Shown here in pieces: positions 1-8,192 of a DNA stretch of 64,000 nt. Numbering within the stretch: the stretch's first letter is position 1; each line of letters begins with the position of its first letter. Location: assembly GCF_021129305.1 (NCBI RefSeq), contig NZ_JAJOMB010000032.1, forward strand, positions 16,885-80,884, in the 5' to 3' direction. The position numbers and the translations under genes were made by a program. This stretch comes from Kineosporia babensis. GTDB lineage: Bacteria; Actinomycetota; Actinomycetes; Actinomycetales; Kineosporiaceae. The notes under the pieces are model-generated. The model was not told the DNA's origin, made no database searches, and saw only the letters and a program-made list of their open reading frames with translations.

Positions 1-569
1 GCGACGCAGATGAGCGCGATCGGCAGCATGACGATGAAGATCCACCTCCAGCCGAGCGCGGACAGCAGCAGCCCGGCCGAGACCGGCCCGACCACCGGCG
101 CGACGGCCAGGACGATCGCGAGCCGGGCCATGACCCGGCCGCGCTGATGAGCGGGGACCACGTGCATGACGGTGTTGAGCAGCAGCGGCATCAGCACCGC
201 GGCCCCAAGGGCCTGCACGACCCGGCCGACCAGCAGGAGCGCGAAGCCCGGTGCCAGCGCGGCCAGGAGCGTGCCGAGGGTGAACAGGCCAGTCGCGGCG
301 AGGAAGACCGAGCGGGCGTGGAAGCGCTGCAGGAGGAACCCGGAGGCCGGGATGACGACGGCCATGGTGAGCATGTAGCCGGTGGTCAGCCACTGCCCAT
401 TGGCGGCGGAGACGTTCAGGTCGGCCATCAGCTGGGGCAGGGCCAGCCCCATGACGGTCTCGTTCAGGATGCCGACGAAGGCGGCCACCATCAGCACGCT
501 CAGGGCCGGGCCGGTACGAGGCGCCGGCTCGGCCGCGACCTCGGTACGGGCAGGGGCAGGGGTAGTCAT
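1..569 (-). CDS. MFS drug-efflux transporter (DHA2 type), 3' end outside window
   Basis: The reverse strand reads openly from the ATG at 569 to the window edge, giving about 189 residues of an integral membrane protein. A polar, alanine/proline-rich N-terminus is followed by hydrophobic helices. The first carries ILNETVMGLALP, typical of helix 1 of the DHA2 (EmrB/QacA) proton-driven drug exporters. GRVVQALGAAVLMP and a conserved WRWIF segment match helices 4-6. An in-frame ATG at 617 is an alternative start. The palindrome at 822-844 lies between this gene and the divergent TetR gene at 992, so this pump is a probable target of that repressor (inference). The substrate cannot be read from the sequence. 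Confidence 0.88.
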   Translation of the reverse strand, partial: MTTPAPARTEVAAEPAPRTGPALSVLMVAAFVGILNETVMGLALPQLMADLNVSAANGQWLTTGYMLTMAVVIPASGFLLQRFHARSVFLAATGLFTLGTLLAALAPGFALLLVGRVVQALGAAVLMPLLLNTVMHVVPAHQRGRVMARLAIVLAVAPVVGPVSAGLLLSALGWRWIFIVMLPIALICV

Positions 570-821
570 GACGTTTCGAGTGCTTTCTCTGGGCTCGTGC
601 GGGTGAGTGCGCCTCATGGGGCCTCGAGACGCTCGACGCCGGACATCCGACGCCGACGCCGACGCATGCGCTATCGCGTCGTTCGACCGTGCCTCCGTGC
701 CGTGGACCGCTCGCTCGGGATGCTCTCGGCCTGAACCGAAGGAACAGGGCTGAAAGCCCCTGAGCCACAGGCCGTGAGGCTCTTGCGGACCACGTAGTCA
801 GGATTCCGGTCTCCCATCACA

Positions 822-844
822 TTAAACGAATCGGATTCGTTTAA
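822..844. promoter_or_regulatory. TetR-type operator palindrome, copy 1
   Basis: Perfect inverted repeat: arms TTAAACGAATC and GATTCGTTTAA separated by a single G. It lies between the divergent MFS (start 569) and TetR (start 992) genes. A near-identical copy sits at 2831-2853, upstream of the nitroreductase gene. Its size and symmetry are typical of operators bound by TetR dimers. Binding by the TetR protein encoded at 992 is inferred from position. Confidence 0.85.
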
Positions 845-991
845 CGAGTGCGGGGCGTCTTGCTCGGCCGGTCCACGCACGGGGTGTGACGCACGTCGCC
901 CGCCGCCGGGTCTTTCGCTGGTGGTTTGCCGGTGATTGTTGCGGCCCTGGTCGGTGGTCCGGTGCGGTGGTGTGCCAGCATGGGCAGGGCC

Positions 992-1615
992 ATGCCACGA
1001 CCCAAGACACCATTGCTGTCTCCAGAGCTGATCGCCGATGCCGCCCTGGATCTGATCGACGAGACCGGCGACCTGCAGATGGTGATCCTGGCTCGCCGCC
1101 TGAAGGTCGCGCCGGGATCGCTCTACAACCATGTCAAGGGCCGCGCCGATGTGGTGGAACTGGTGCGGCTGCGGATCGCCGATCAGGTCTCGCCCCCGCT
1201 GCAGGCGCGGGACTGGAAGGTGGCTGTCGCGGGCTTCCTGAAGAGCTTCGCCGACTTGTACGCCCGCCACCCCAAGGCACTGTCACTGATGTACGACCAC
1301 ACCATCAGCAGTGAGCGGATGCTGAGCTTCTACGAGCCCGTGTTCGCGGCGCTGATGCGAGCGGGGTTTCCCGCATCCGAACTGCGGACCATCATGACCC
1401 TGATCGACTATCAGGCTGTGGCCCTGGCCCGCGGCCTGCCCGAGCCGGTGGTCACGGACGAGATCCGCGACTCGCTGCCGGCCTACGCCGCCTCCATCGA
1501 GTACGCCACCAACAGCCGGGACGAAGCGGTCGCACTGGCGACCGACGTCCTGATCTCCGGACTGGAGCAGCGACTCCTCAGAAACCCGAACGGGACCACG
1601 AGCCAGGGCACTTAG
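992..1615 (+). CDS. TetR/AcrR family repressor
   Basis: Predicted 207-residue cytoplasmic regulator. Residues about 10-60 form the TetR DNA-binding head: a helix starting SPELIADAALDLIDETG, then the recognition region ILARRLKVAPGSLYNHVKGRADVVEL. The remainder is an all-helical ligand/dimer domain. The start at 992 (MPRPKT) fits the family; an ATG at 980 is possible. The gene is flanked by two copies of a 23-bp palindrome, one on its own promoter side and one upstream of the nitroreductase. It therefore probably represses itself, the efflux pump and the nitroreductase until an inducer binds. Ligand unknown. Confidence 0.9.
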   Translation: MPRPKTPLLSPELIADAALDLIDETGDLQMVILARRLKVAPGSLYNHVKGRADVVELVRLRIADQVSPPLQARDWKVAVAGFLKSFADLYARHPKALSLMYDHTISSERMLSFYEPVFAALMRAGFPASELRTIMTLIDYQAVALARGLPEPVVTDEIRDSLPAYAASIEYATNSRDEAVALATDVLISGLEQRLLRNPNGTTSQGT

Positions 1616-1680
1616 TCGGCGGCCGGCTGCTGGGCGGGCAACCGGGTGGTGGCGGCCGGGTGGCGGGTGTGCGCACGCAG

Positions 1681-1721
1681 CATGGTGGCACCACCGGCGG
1701 TTGCTCGGTGGCGCCACCATG
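1681..1721. terminator. Bidirectional hairpin between convergent genes
   Basis: Arms CATGGTGGC and GCCACCATG (9 bp) continue, after one mismatch, into CCACCG/CGGTGG with a 9-nt loop. It lies between the end of the TetR gene (1615) and the end of the convergent nitroreductase gene (1763). No clear U-run follows, which is common in high-GC actinomycetes. Confidence 0.7.
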
Positions 1722-1762
1722 GCGATGTTTGAACGGGCCCGCTGGGGGCGGTGTTCTTCAGG

Positions 1763-2608
1763 TCAGCGCAGCTGGAAACCCCTGCTGTGCAGAGTTTCAC
1801 GCAGGTTCTGGCGGCCATCCATGTAGTCCATGCTGCTGGTGGAGAACGCGACCATCTCACGCCAGGTCCTCACCGTGGACCCGGAACTCTCCAGGAAGTC
1901 GCGCAACACCGGCTCGTAGGCCTCGACATTGTCCATCGACTGCTGCGCGCTGTACCGGTCGTGATGCAGCACGAGCGCCTGGGGTGGACGGGGCCGGATC
2001 TGCGTCGGCTGCGCGGGATCGGGACTGCCAACGACCATGCCGAAGGCGACGAAACTGTGCGGGGGCAACTCCAGGAGCTGAGCCATCTCGTCGGCCTTGT
2101 TACGGGCCGCACCGATGTAGACGACGCCGAGCCCGAGGGCCTCGGCGGCGACCACCGCGTTCTGTGCGGCGACGGCTGCGTCGATCGAGGCCATGAGGAA
2201 GGAATCGAGGTAGTCCACGACCTCGGTACCGGTTCCCGCCTCAGTGGCAATGCTGTGGCTGCGCGACAGATCGGCCACCCACAGCAGGAAGGCGGGAGCT
2301 TGCTCGATGAAGGTGCTGCCGATACCGAATGTTTCGGACACGGTCAGCGCTGCCGCCTTGGCCTTCACCTGCGGGTCGGTCACTGCCACGACGCTCCACT
2401 GGTTGAGCCCCGAAGACGTCGAGGCTGACTGCGCAGCCGCGACCATCGTCTCCAAGGAGCCTGCGGGAAGCGGATCAGGCAGGAAGGCCCGCACCGAGCG
2501 ATGCTCCAGCAAACCCTGAATCCGCTCGTTCCATATCAGGCCGGCCGGGACATTGGCCTGTCCGTACCGCTGCTCCAGCAGATTCTGACGTTCTTCACTC
2601 TGGGACAC
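1763..2608 (-). CDS. NfsA/Frp-type nitroreductase (NADPH:FMN oxidoreductase)
   Basis: A 281-residue flavoenzyme of the nitroreductase superfamily, oxygen-insensitive NfsA-like branch. The HRSVRAFLPDPLP segment near residue 37 is the conserved FMN-phosphate-binding start. QSASTSSGLNQWSVVAV follows, and AAEALGLGVVYIGAARNK carries the family's core GLG motif. Such enzymes reduce nitro groups, quinones or flavins with NAD(P)H. The GTG at 2608 is chosen as start because AGAGGG lies just upstream and the protein then begins at the usual point; the frame stays open to 2740. The 23-bp palindrome at 2831-2853 lies upstream, so the gene probably belongs to the regulon of the TetR at 992. Confidence 0.88.
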   Translation of the reverse strand: MSQSEERQNLLEQRYGQANVPAGLIWNERIQGLLEHRSVRAFLPDPLPAGSLETMVAAAQSASTSSGLNQWSVVAVTDPQVKAKAAALTVSETFGIGSTFIEQAPAFLLWVADLSRSHSIATEAGTGTEVVDYLDSFLMASIDAAVAAQNAVVAAEALGLGVVYIGAARNKADEMAQLLELPPHSFVAFGMVVGSPDPAQPTQIRPRPPQALVLHHDRYSAQQSMDNVEAYEPVLRDFLESSGSTVRTWREMVAFSTSSMDYMDGRQNLRETLHSRGFQLR

Positions 2609-2830
2609 GAAGACCCTCTCACGACTCTCGTACTGCCCGATACCGGCCTGACAGCGCAGACGCACGCCATCGGAGCCGAAACCCGGCAGCCCGACATCGG
2701 ATCCAGGCTCGACGCACGATCGCGGCAACGCTGCCGCCAAGGCGCCCGGAAGACGACGATGTATCCGGCAGTCATGCGCGATCAGGCAGGCCGACGGAGC
2801 GCCTCCGTGACGCTCGCCGACACACCCACA

Positions 2831-2853
2831 TTAAACGAATCGAATTCGTTTAA
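2831..2853. promoter_or_regulatory. TetR-type operator palindrome, copy 2
   Basis: Arms TTAAACGAAT and ATTCGTTTAA flank CGA. It differs from copy 1 (822-844) by one base. It lies about 220 bp upstream of the nitroreductase start at 2608, so either the transcript has a long leader or the translation start lies further upstream. Joint control by the TetR at 992 is inferred. Confidence 0.82.
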
Positions 2854-2919
2854 CAACATCCACTGGCGCCCTCGGGGTCGGTGGCGCCGCGGTACGCGCC
2901 TGCGCCGCAGGGTGGTTTG

Positions 2920-3120
2920 ATGATGTCGTTGCACAAGTTCACCGCCGGTGACGGCTATTGCTCCCTGGCCCGGCAGGTGGCCACACGCGAGGCCGGCGAA
3001 CGCGGATTCTCCTCGTCAGGGGCGTGCTACGGTGCCCGAGGCGAGGCTGGCGAAACTGGTTACAGTCAGGCGCAAATGAGTGACGTGGGGAGAAGCGACT
3101 TGCTAGGAGCACGCTCCTGA
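2920..3120 (+). pseudogene. Remnant of TrwC/MobF relaxase N-terminus
   Basis: The reading frame starting at the ATG pair 2920/2923 gives MSLHKFTAGDGYCSLARQVA followed by an ERG...GARGEAG stretch. This resembles the first ~50 residues of actinobacterial conjugative relaxases (TrwC/MobF), which open with a SLHK.TAGDGY..L.RQVA block and continue to a Y-SAKGE motif. The catalytic tyrosine pair region has decayed, and the frame stops at 3120 without any of the ~900 further residues expected. It is a fossil of a conjugative element rather than a functional gene. The assignment rests on motif memory, without a database search. Confidence 0.6.
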
Positions 3121-3144
3121 TCGTGATCGTTCCGAACCTAGGTT

Positions 3145-3400
3145 TCAGCCTGACGCGCCGCAAACAATCACATAAAGTGCGCCAGAGCCACTTTTGGGAG
3201 ACCGTTGACACTCCCACAGGACGGCGTTCTGGCCGATGTGCGTGCCGTTCTCACGCACGATCAACCAGAAGGACGTCTCACCGAGGACTTCCGTACTGAG
3301 CCACCGGGTATCTCAGAAGAGATCTTCCTGGTAAGTGCGCAGGATGCCCATGCGCTGCAGCATCCCGGCGACGATGGCAGCGTGCACGAGATCGACCAGC
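3145..3400 (-). pseudogene. Unrecognised gene remnant with an in-frame stop
   Basis: One reverse frame stays protein-like from about 3400 to the TGA at 3145-3147, with a single in-frame TGA at 3313-3315. The piece before that stop reads VDLVHAAIVAGMLQRMGILR; the piece after it contains VLGETSFWLIVRENGTHIG. Both parts look like real protein (balanced composition, hydrophobic patterning), yet they have no start and are interrupted, so this is probably a decayed gene. Family not recognised. Confidence 0.35.
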
Positions 3401-3669
3401 GAGCACCTGACCGGCGAGCAGATGGCCGCCACGCTGAGCACCGCCTACGGTGAGAAGGTGGAGTACCGGCCCTTTCCCGGTCTCGTTACGCGGATTCTTC
3501 CTTTACCGGAGCCGCCGAGATGGCGAACATTTACGCCTACTTCGCCGCTGCCCGCGACCGGTACGGCAAGAGCCTGGTCACCGGGCTCGCGGACGAACTT
3601 CCGGGAGGAGCCCAGACCTTCACCAACTGGCTGACCGAAAACGTCCAGCGCATCCCCTTCACTGACCCT
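3398..3669 (+). pseudogene. NmrA/SDR-type NAD(P)-binding protein, C-terminal remnant
   Basis: Frame one reads SEHLTGEQMAATLSTAYGEK, followed by VEYRP. After a frameshift near 3475-3490 the match continues with SFTGAAEMANIYAYFAA and GGAQTFTNWLTEN. This is the usual C-terminal part of NmrA-like NAD(P)-binding proteins (the LTGEQMA...YR...GA.EMANM..YF pattern). The Rossmann N-terminus is absent. From 3670 to the terminator at 3827 no gene is visible. Confidence 0.6.
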
Positions 3670-3826
3670 TCGAACCCTCCGTCGAGCCGTCTCAGTCGTG
3701 CCCGGCCGGGAGATCGCAAAGGCACGATGGCCACCGATCCGGCGCCCGGGGCCATGGCGGAGCCGGGCGCCGACCTTGTGATCAGTTCACATGATTCGCC
3801 AGGAAATATCTTTCGCCCATCGCCAG

Positions 3827-3850
3827 GCCGCGGACGTGCATGTCCGCGGC
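3827..3850 (-). terminator. Hairpin directly after the MFS stop codon
   Basis: Perfect 9-bp arms GCCGCGGAC/GTCCGCGGC with a 6-nt loop. The hairpin begins one base beyond the stop codon of the leftward MFS gene (3851), so it probably ends that transcript. Confidence 0.65.
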
Positions 3851-5329
3851 TCAGGCCACGGTGACCTGCTCGCGGTCTGCGCTCTCGGCAGATTGTGATT
3901 CGCCCATGCGATGCACGATCAGGCCGGCGGCAGTGGCCAGCAGGGCGGCAACGGCGCAGATGATGAACAGGACCCGGTACCCGGTGAGGGAGGGCAGTTC
4001 GATGCCAGGACCAAGGGTGGTCGTGATCGCTGCGAGGAGGCTTCCTCCCAGCGCGCTGGCCAGGGTGCTGCCGAGTGAGCGGGCGAGGGTGTTGATGCCG
4101 TTGGCTGCAGCCAGATCCTGTTGCGGGGTGTGGTGGTTGATCAGTGCCGGCAGGGCGGCGTAGCCGATGCCGCTGCCCAGGCCGATGATGGTGCTACCGA
4201 CGATGATCATCCACAAGTCGCTGACCAGAAGGATCCGGATCAGCAGGCCCAGGGCGATGATCGTGGCGCCGACGGAAAGAACCCGGCCTGCTCCCCAGGT
4301 GCTGACCATCCGAGCTGTGAACGGGGAGAGGACCAGCATCATCGCGCCACCCGGCATCAGGCACAGGCCCGCCACCAGCACGGAGGAACCGAAGCCATAA
4401 CCGCTGGATTCGGGTGCCTGCACATAGTTGGCGGTGCCGACGAACGTCGAGAAGAGCGCGAAGCCGATCAGGAGCGACGCCACGTTGGTGATCGCGATCG
4501 GAGGATTCACCATCGCCCGCATGTCGACGAGAGGGTTGGCGCTGCGACGTTCGGCCATCGTGAGCAGAGCCAACAGCACGACTGAAAGGATCAGCAGACC
4601 AATGGTGCGCATTGAGGTCCACCCCCAGTCGGTTCCCTGGGACAGCGGCAGAATCATCGTGACCAGGCCGGCGGCAAGCAGGATCGCCCCCACGATGTCG
4701 ACGTGGCCCTGGCGACTGGGCCGCGGTTCGGGCACCAGCAGACGCACAAGCACGATGCTGATCAGGGCGCCGACCCCGCCGATCCAGAACAGGGCGCGGT
4801 AGTCGAAGTTGTCGGCGATGATCCCCGCGAGCGGCAGACCCAGGGCGCTGCCGACGCCGAGCATGGCCGAGATGAGAGCCACCGCAGAGCCTTTACGACC
4901 AGTAGGCAGCGTGGCAGCGAGCAGGCTGATGCCCAGGGGAATCGCAGCGCTCGCTAGTCCTGACAGCGTTCGGCCGACGATCATCACCCCAACGTTCGTG
5001 GTCACGGCCGCCATCAGCGAGCCGGCGGCGAGCGCCGCAAGGCTGACGATCAGCAGCAGGCGGCGACCGAACATGTCGGCCAGACGGCTGAGGATAGGCA
5101 CGGCGACGGCGCCCGCGAGAAGGGTGGATGTGAGCATCCACTGGGTCGCAGTCGCCGAAGCCTTCAGATCGGTCGCGATCTCCGGCAGGACGGGGATGAC
5201 CAGAGTCTGACTGAGCGAGGCCATGAGGGCCCCGAGTCCGGTGGCGATGATCTCAATGTTGGAACGGAAAGCACTGGTGTGTTCGGCATCGAGCTTGGTG
5301 TGCTCGACGTGTTCAGAGGCCTTGGCCAT
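3851..5329 (-). CDS. MFS efflux transporter, 14-helix DHA2 (EmrB/QacA) family
   Basis: A 492-residue membrane protein of the length expected for 14-TM drug exporters. Helix 1 carries LMASLSQTLVIPVLPEIA. The loop 2-3 motif RLADMFGRRLL is the MFS signature, and GRTLSGLASAAIPLGIS gives the helix 4/5 antiporter region. The N-terminal 20 residues and the C-terminal tail are polar and cytoplasmic. The start ATG at 5329 has GGAG seven bases upstream. It lies 300 bp downstream of the esterase-like gene on the same strand, separated by a strong hairpin, so it probably has its own promoter. Probable role: export of a toxic organic compound; substrate unknown. Confidence 0.92.
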   Translation of the reverse strand: MAKASEHVEHTKLDAEHTSAFRSNIEIIATGLGALMASLSQTLVIPVLPEIATDLKASATATQWMLTSTLLAGAVAVPILSRLADMFGRRLLLIVSLAALAAGSLMAAVTTNVGVMIVGRTLSGLASAAIPLGISLLAATLPTGRKGSAVALISAMLGVGSALGLPLAGIIADNFDYRALFWIGGVGALISIVLVRLLVPEPRPSRQGHVDIVGAILLAAGLVTMILPLSQGTDWGWTSMRTIGLLILSVVLLALLTMAERRSANPLVDMRAMVNPPIAITNVASLLIGFALFSTFVGTANYVQAPESSGYGFGSSVLVAGLCLMPGGAMMLVLSPFTARMVSTWGAGRVLSVGATIIALGLLIRILLVSDLWMIIVGSTIIGLGSGIGYAALPALINHHTPQQDLAAANGINTLARSLGSTLASALGGSLLAAITTTLGPGIELPSLTGYRVLFIICAVAALLATAAGLIVHRMGESQSAESADREQVTVA

Positions 5330-5555
5330 GTTCTACTCCGGAAGCAAGAGCGTCTGCCCTGAACGGCTGAGCCGGTGGGCAACGGTGTTCATGCGAGTGT
5401 GTTTCTGAAAGATCTGGGCGGGACGAAATTGACGGTCGGCAGCGGACCATGCGCTGGCGGAAGGATGCGTGGCTTGGGACTGACCCAGCTCATCGGGGCG
5501 GCAGACGAAGGAGTGGGCAGGGATTTTCGGAGACGCTCACCGAAAGCTGTTGTGG

Positions 5556-5608
5556 AGGCTCGGAGCCGGCGAGAACAGAAGTATCCTGTCCACGCCGGTT
5601 CCGAGCCT
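5556..5608 (-). terminator. Long hairpin after the tannase-like gene
   Basis: 16-bp arms AGGCTCGGAGCCGGCG and CGCCGGTTCCGAGCCT with one G-U wobble and a 21-nt loop. It sits just past the stop codon at 5631 of the leftward esterase gene. It is likely a terminator separating that gene from the MFS gene. Confidence 0.7.
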
Positions 5609-5630
5609 GTCGGGGTCGGTCTGTGGGTGG

Positions 5631-7286
5631 TTAGCTCATCCGCACGGGTTCATAGCTCGTGGCTTGTTTCGGATCGCCCTCGCCGCGGTAGCGGGGGATT
5701 TCCGGGTAGGCGTACACCGGTCGTGTCGCGGTGACCTCGCCCAGGGCCACGTCGAAACGCTCCGCGACCATCACCTGCGGCTCCTCGCCGTCTTCGACCC
5801 ACTTCATCAGTGCTGTGGTTCCTGCCGCGAGACTCACCCCGGCCCCGGCCCCGATGCAGTAGCCGTGGATATCGCCGTCGCTGAGGAACATTCGGACGAA
5901 GGAGGAAGCTTCCTGCTGACCGCCGGCGCGCTGGACCACCCCGAGATAGAAGTTCAGCACCTCCTGGTAGCGGAGGACCTCATCCTCGATAGCTTGAGTG
6001 ATGAGAAGCTTGCCGCCGGAAGCGCGGAAGGACGTGAGGTCATCGTCCGAGTCGATCGCCGCGAGGCGCTGAGCCCCTGTATCGCAGAGGTCCCAGAAGC
6101 CATCGAGGGTCAGATCTTCCCAACTGGCCTCGGGGTCTTCGGCTACCCACCGAACATGATTGACAGCGATCGACGGGGTGACCTTGAGCTCACCCTCAAC
6201 CTCGGTGAAGAGGACGCTCCCGACGCCAGGCTTCTCTGGGGAGGTCCAGAACTTGGAGCCAGGTCGCGGCGCAGCGGCCAGCTGCCTGCCGTCCTGGGCC
6301 CGGGGCCCGTCCCAGATCGCCTGCATGGTCACGGCATCGATCTTGGTCACTTCACCTGCCGTGGTCGGGGTCCCGATCACGGTCTCGGGATCGAACTCGA
6401 TCGTCTCGGCTGCACTGAGGAATCCGTCCCGAACCCCGTCGGCACCGTCCAGAGCCTCGAGCACAGCTGCCCGGAAAGCGTCCAGTTTCGCCGGCGGCAG
6501 GATGTTGTCGTGCAATTTCATCGCCAGCGCAGGCCACAGAATGGCGATGTTGAGCGTATTCCAGTTCATAGCGGGGTCCGAGATCCAGATCCCGTCGAAG
6601 TCTCCCGAATGGCGCTGCGCGGATGCCAGCCCCTGCCGCCCACCGCCGGAACCTCCGACATAGTAGGAGTATTCGGGACCCGTGCCGTACAGGGCCACGA
6701 TGACGGCCTTGGACACCTCTGCCATGTCGTGGGTGCTGCGATGAACCCAGTTCTCGATCAGATCCCAGTCCAGTGTGCCGGAGTCCTTGCGCAGAGCCCA
6801 GTCATTGACCCGGTCATCCACGTTTCCCGCGTTCGTTGCAGCAGTCACAAATCCGTTGCGCAGAGCGACGGGCATCGTCATCGCCCGGCATGTCGGCACT
6901 TCGAACCACAGCGGCCCGGTGAGGCTTCCAGCACCCCCGGTGGCGAGGAACCGGCCGTTCCAGGCGAGAGGAGCCCACACGTAGAACGTCACGGTGTGCC
7001 CGCCAGGGGCGCGCTGCTCGATCCGAATGTCGCAGAACGCCGGCAGGTTGCCGATCCGCGGCGCCGCCTCGGCTGTATGGACGGGCTGCAGGGGCGAGGC
7101 TGGAACAGTGAACTCCCCGCTGTGATTCACCGAGGCCGACGTGACTGTGAGGCCCTCGAACCCTGCCAGCGCCTCCTGGAGCACCTCAACCGAACAACGC
7201 CGGGCCACCTCCTCGTCAGCCGAGAGGCTATCGGTGACCACCCACTGCGTCAGGCCAGATTTGCCCAAATGAGGCTTGCGTGCCAT
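5631..7286 (-). CDS. Tannase/feruloyl esterase family hydrolase
   Basis: A 551-residue alpha/beta hydrolase of the tannase family, whose members split aromatic (gallate, ferulate) esters. The nucleophile elbow is GGSGGGRQG around Ser213. The C-terminal LLITQAIEDEV segment aligns with the aspartate region, and DGDIHGYCIGAGAG holds the expected histidine. The Cys normally next to the nucleophile (CS of the CS-D-HC disulfide motif) is Gly here, so the disulfide may be absent. No signal peptide is visible, suggesting a cytoplasmic enzyme. The ATG at 7286 has AGGGA well placed upstream. It is divergent from the TetR at 7526 with a palindrome between them. A decayed paralogue lies at 8568-8936. Confidence 0.82.
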   Translation of the reverse strand: MARKPHLGKSGLTQWVVTDSLSADEEVARRCSVEVLQEALAGFEGLTVTSASVNHSGEFTVPASPLQPVHTAEAAPRIGNLPAFCDIRIEQRAPGGHTVTFYVWAPLAWNGRFLATGGAGSLTGPLWFEVPTCRAMTMPVALRNGFVTAATNAGNVDDRVNDWALRKDSGTLDWDLIENWVHRSTHDMAEVSKAVIVALYGTGPEYSYYVGGSGGGRQGLASAQRHSGDFDGIWISDPAMNWNTLNIAILWPALAMKLHDNILPPAKLDAFRAAVLEALDGADGVRDGFLSAAETIEFDPETVIGTPTTAGEVTKIDAVTMQAIWDGPRAQDGRQLAAAPRPGSKFWTSPEKPGVGSVLFTEVEGELKVTPSIAVNHVRWVAEDPEASWEDLTLDGFWDLCDTGAQRLAAIDSDDDLTSFRASGGKLLITQAIEDEVLRYQEVLNFYLGVVQRAGGQQEASSFVRMFLSDGDIHGYCIGAGAGVSLAAGTTALMKWVEDGEEPQVMVAERFDVALGEVTATRPVYAYPEIPRYRGEGDPKQATSYEPVRMS

Positions 7287-7462
7287 TCGTTCACATTCCC
7301 TTCGTCGACCACGAGATCCACGATGACCCACCGTTCGATGCGCCCGGGCCCCTCCGGGGAGGGCGTCGCGGTCGTGGGGGCGACGCCCAAACCTGGGGTC
7401 GGAGCTGCCCCGGTGCGGTCTCGGTCGCTCGCTACCTGCCGGAACGTTGGCCCCGGCAAGAG

Positions 7463-7485
7463 AAACTTAGACCAAGTCTAAGTTT
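7463..7485. promoter_or_regulatory. TetR-type operator palindrome
   Basis: Perfect 10-bp arms AAACTTAGAC and GTCTAAGTTT around CAA. It lies between the divergent esterase (start 7286) and TetR (start 7526) genes, 40 bp from the TetR start. Likely the autoregulatory operator of that TetR (inference from position and symmetry). Confidence 0.85.
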
Positions 7486-7525
7486 GGATGCAATACAGTG
7501 TTGCCATGTCTGAACGGATGCCGTC

Positions 7526-8113
7526 ATGAGCCTGCGCGAGCGCAAGAAGCTCGAGGCCTGGAGATCCATCCGGGCTGCCGCCGCCACGCTGTTCGAAGCT
7601 CACGGCTACGAAGCGGTCAGCGTGGAGGAGATCGCAGCAGCCGCCAATGTGTCCCGAGCCACGTTCTTCAACTACTTCCACAGCAAGGAAGCCGTCGTCA
7701 CCGCCCAAGATCCTCAGGACCTGGATGAATGGCTCGACCTACTGAAGGCGCGGCCCGAGACCGAACAACTGTGGGATTCGCTGAGCGAGATCCTGCTGGG
7801 AGTCGCGGAAACACTGCGCGACTGGCTGCCCACGCGGCGACGCATCCAACGGGCAGCCCCGTCCCTGGAGGCGACTCGCTTCGACATCGGCCATCAGTTC
7901 TTCGACCAACTGCTCGTCTGGGCCGCCGGTCGGGCCGCTGACGGAGGGCAAGCCACGGCCGTGCTGCAATGTCATCTCGCGCTGGCGACCAACGTCGCTG
8001 CCTACCGATTGTGGGGCGACACCGAAGACTTCGACGACTACGTCGACCGATTGCGCGAGCAACTGGCCTATGCCCGCCCCGCTGCGGCCATCACGAGCAG
8101 CACTGCGTCCTGA
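7526..8113 (+). CDS. TetR/AcrR family regulator
   Basis: A 195-residue repressor. Residues 8-55 form the HTH head: AWRSIRAAAATLFEAHGYEA, then VEEIAAAANVSRATFFNYFHSKEAVV, a close match to the TetR consensus. The ligand domain is helical with no recognisable specificity. It is divergent from the tannase-like gene, with a 23-bp palindrome at 7463-7485. It probably controls the esterase and perhaps the MFS pump beyond it, as in other cassettes that degrade or export aromatic esters. Confidence 0.92.
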   Translation: MSLRERKKLEAWRSIRAAAATLFEAHGYEAVSVEEIAAAANVSRATFFNYFHSKEAVVTAQDPQDLDEWLDLLKARPETEQLWDSLSEILLGVAETLRDWLPTRRRIQRAAPSLEATRFDIGHQFFDQLLVWAAGRAADGGQATAVLQCHLALATNVAAYRLWGDTEDFDDYVDRLREQLAYARPAAAITSSTAS

Positions 8114-8192
8114 CCGCACTGCAGACCGGCGTGGTTCGAACGCCTTCGATCGAGCATTCCCAGAGGCCGCCGACCACTCGGCTTGTCACTTC

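Noticed and set aside
147..734. Forward open frame of 195 codons over the MFS gene start
   Set aside because: It mirrors the reverse MFS gene, is extremely His/Gly/Arg-rich, and has no family resemblance.
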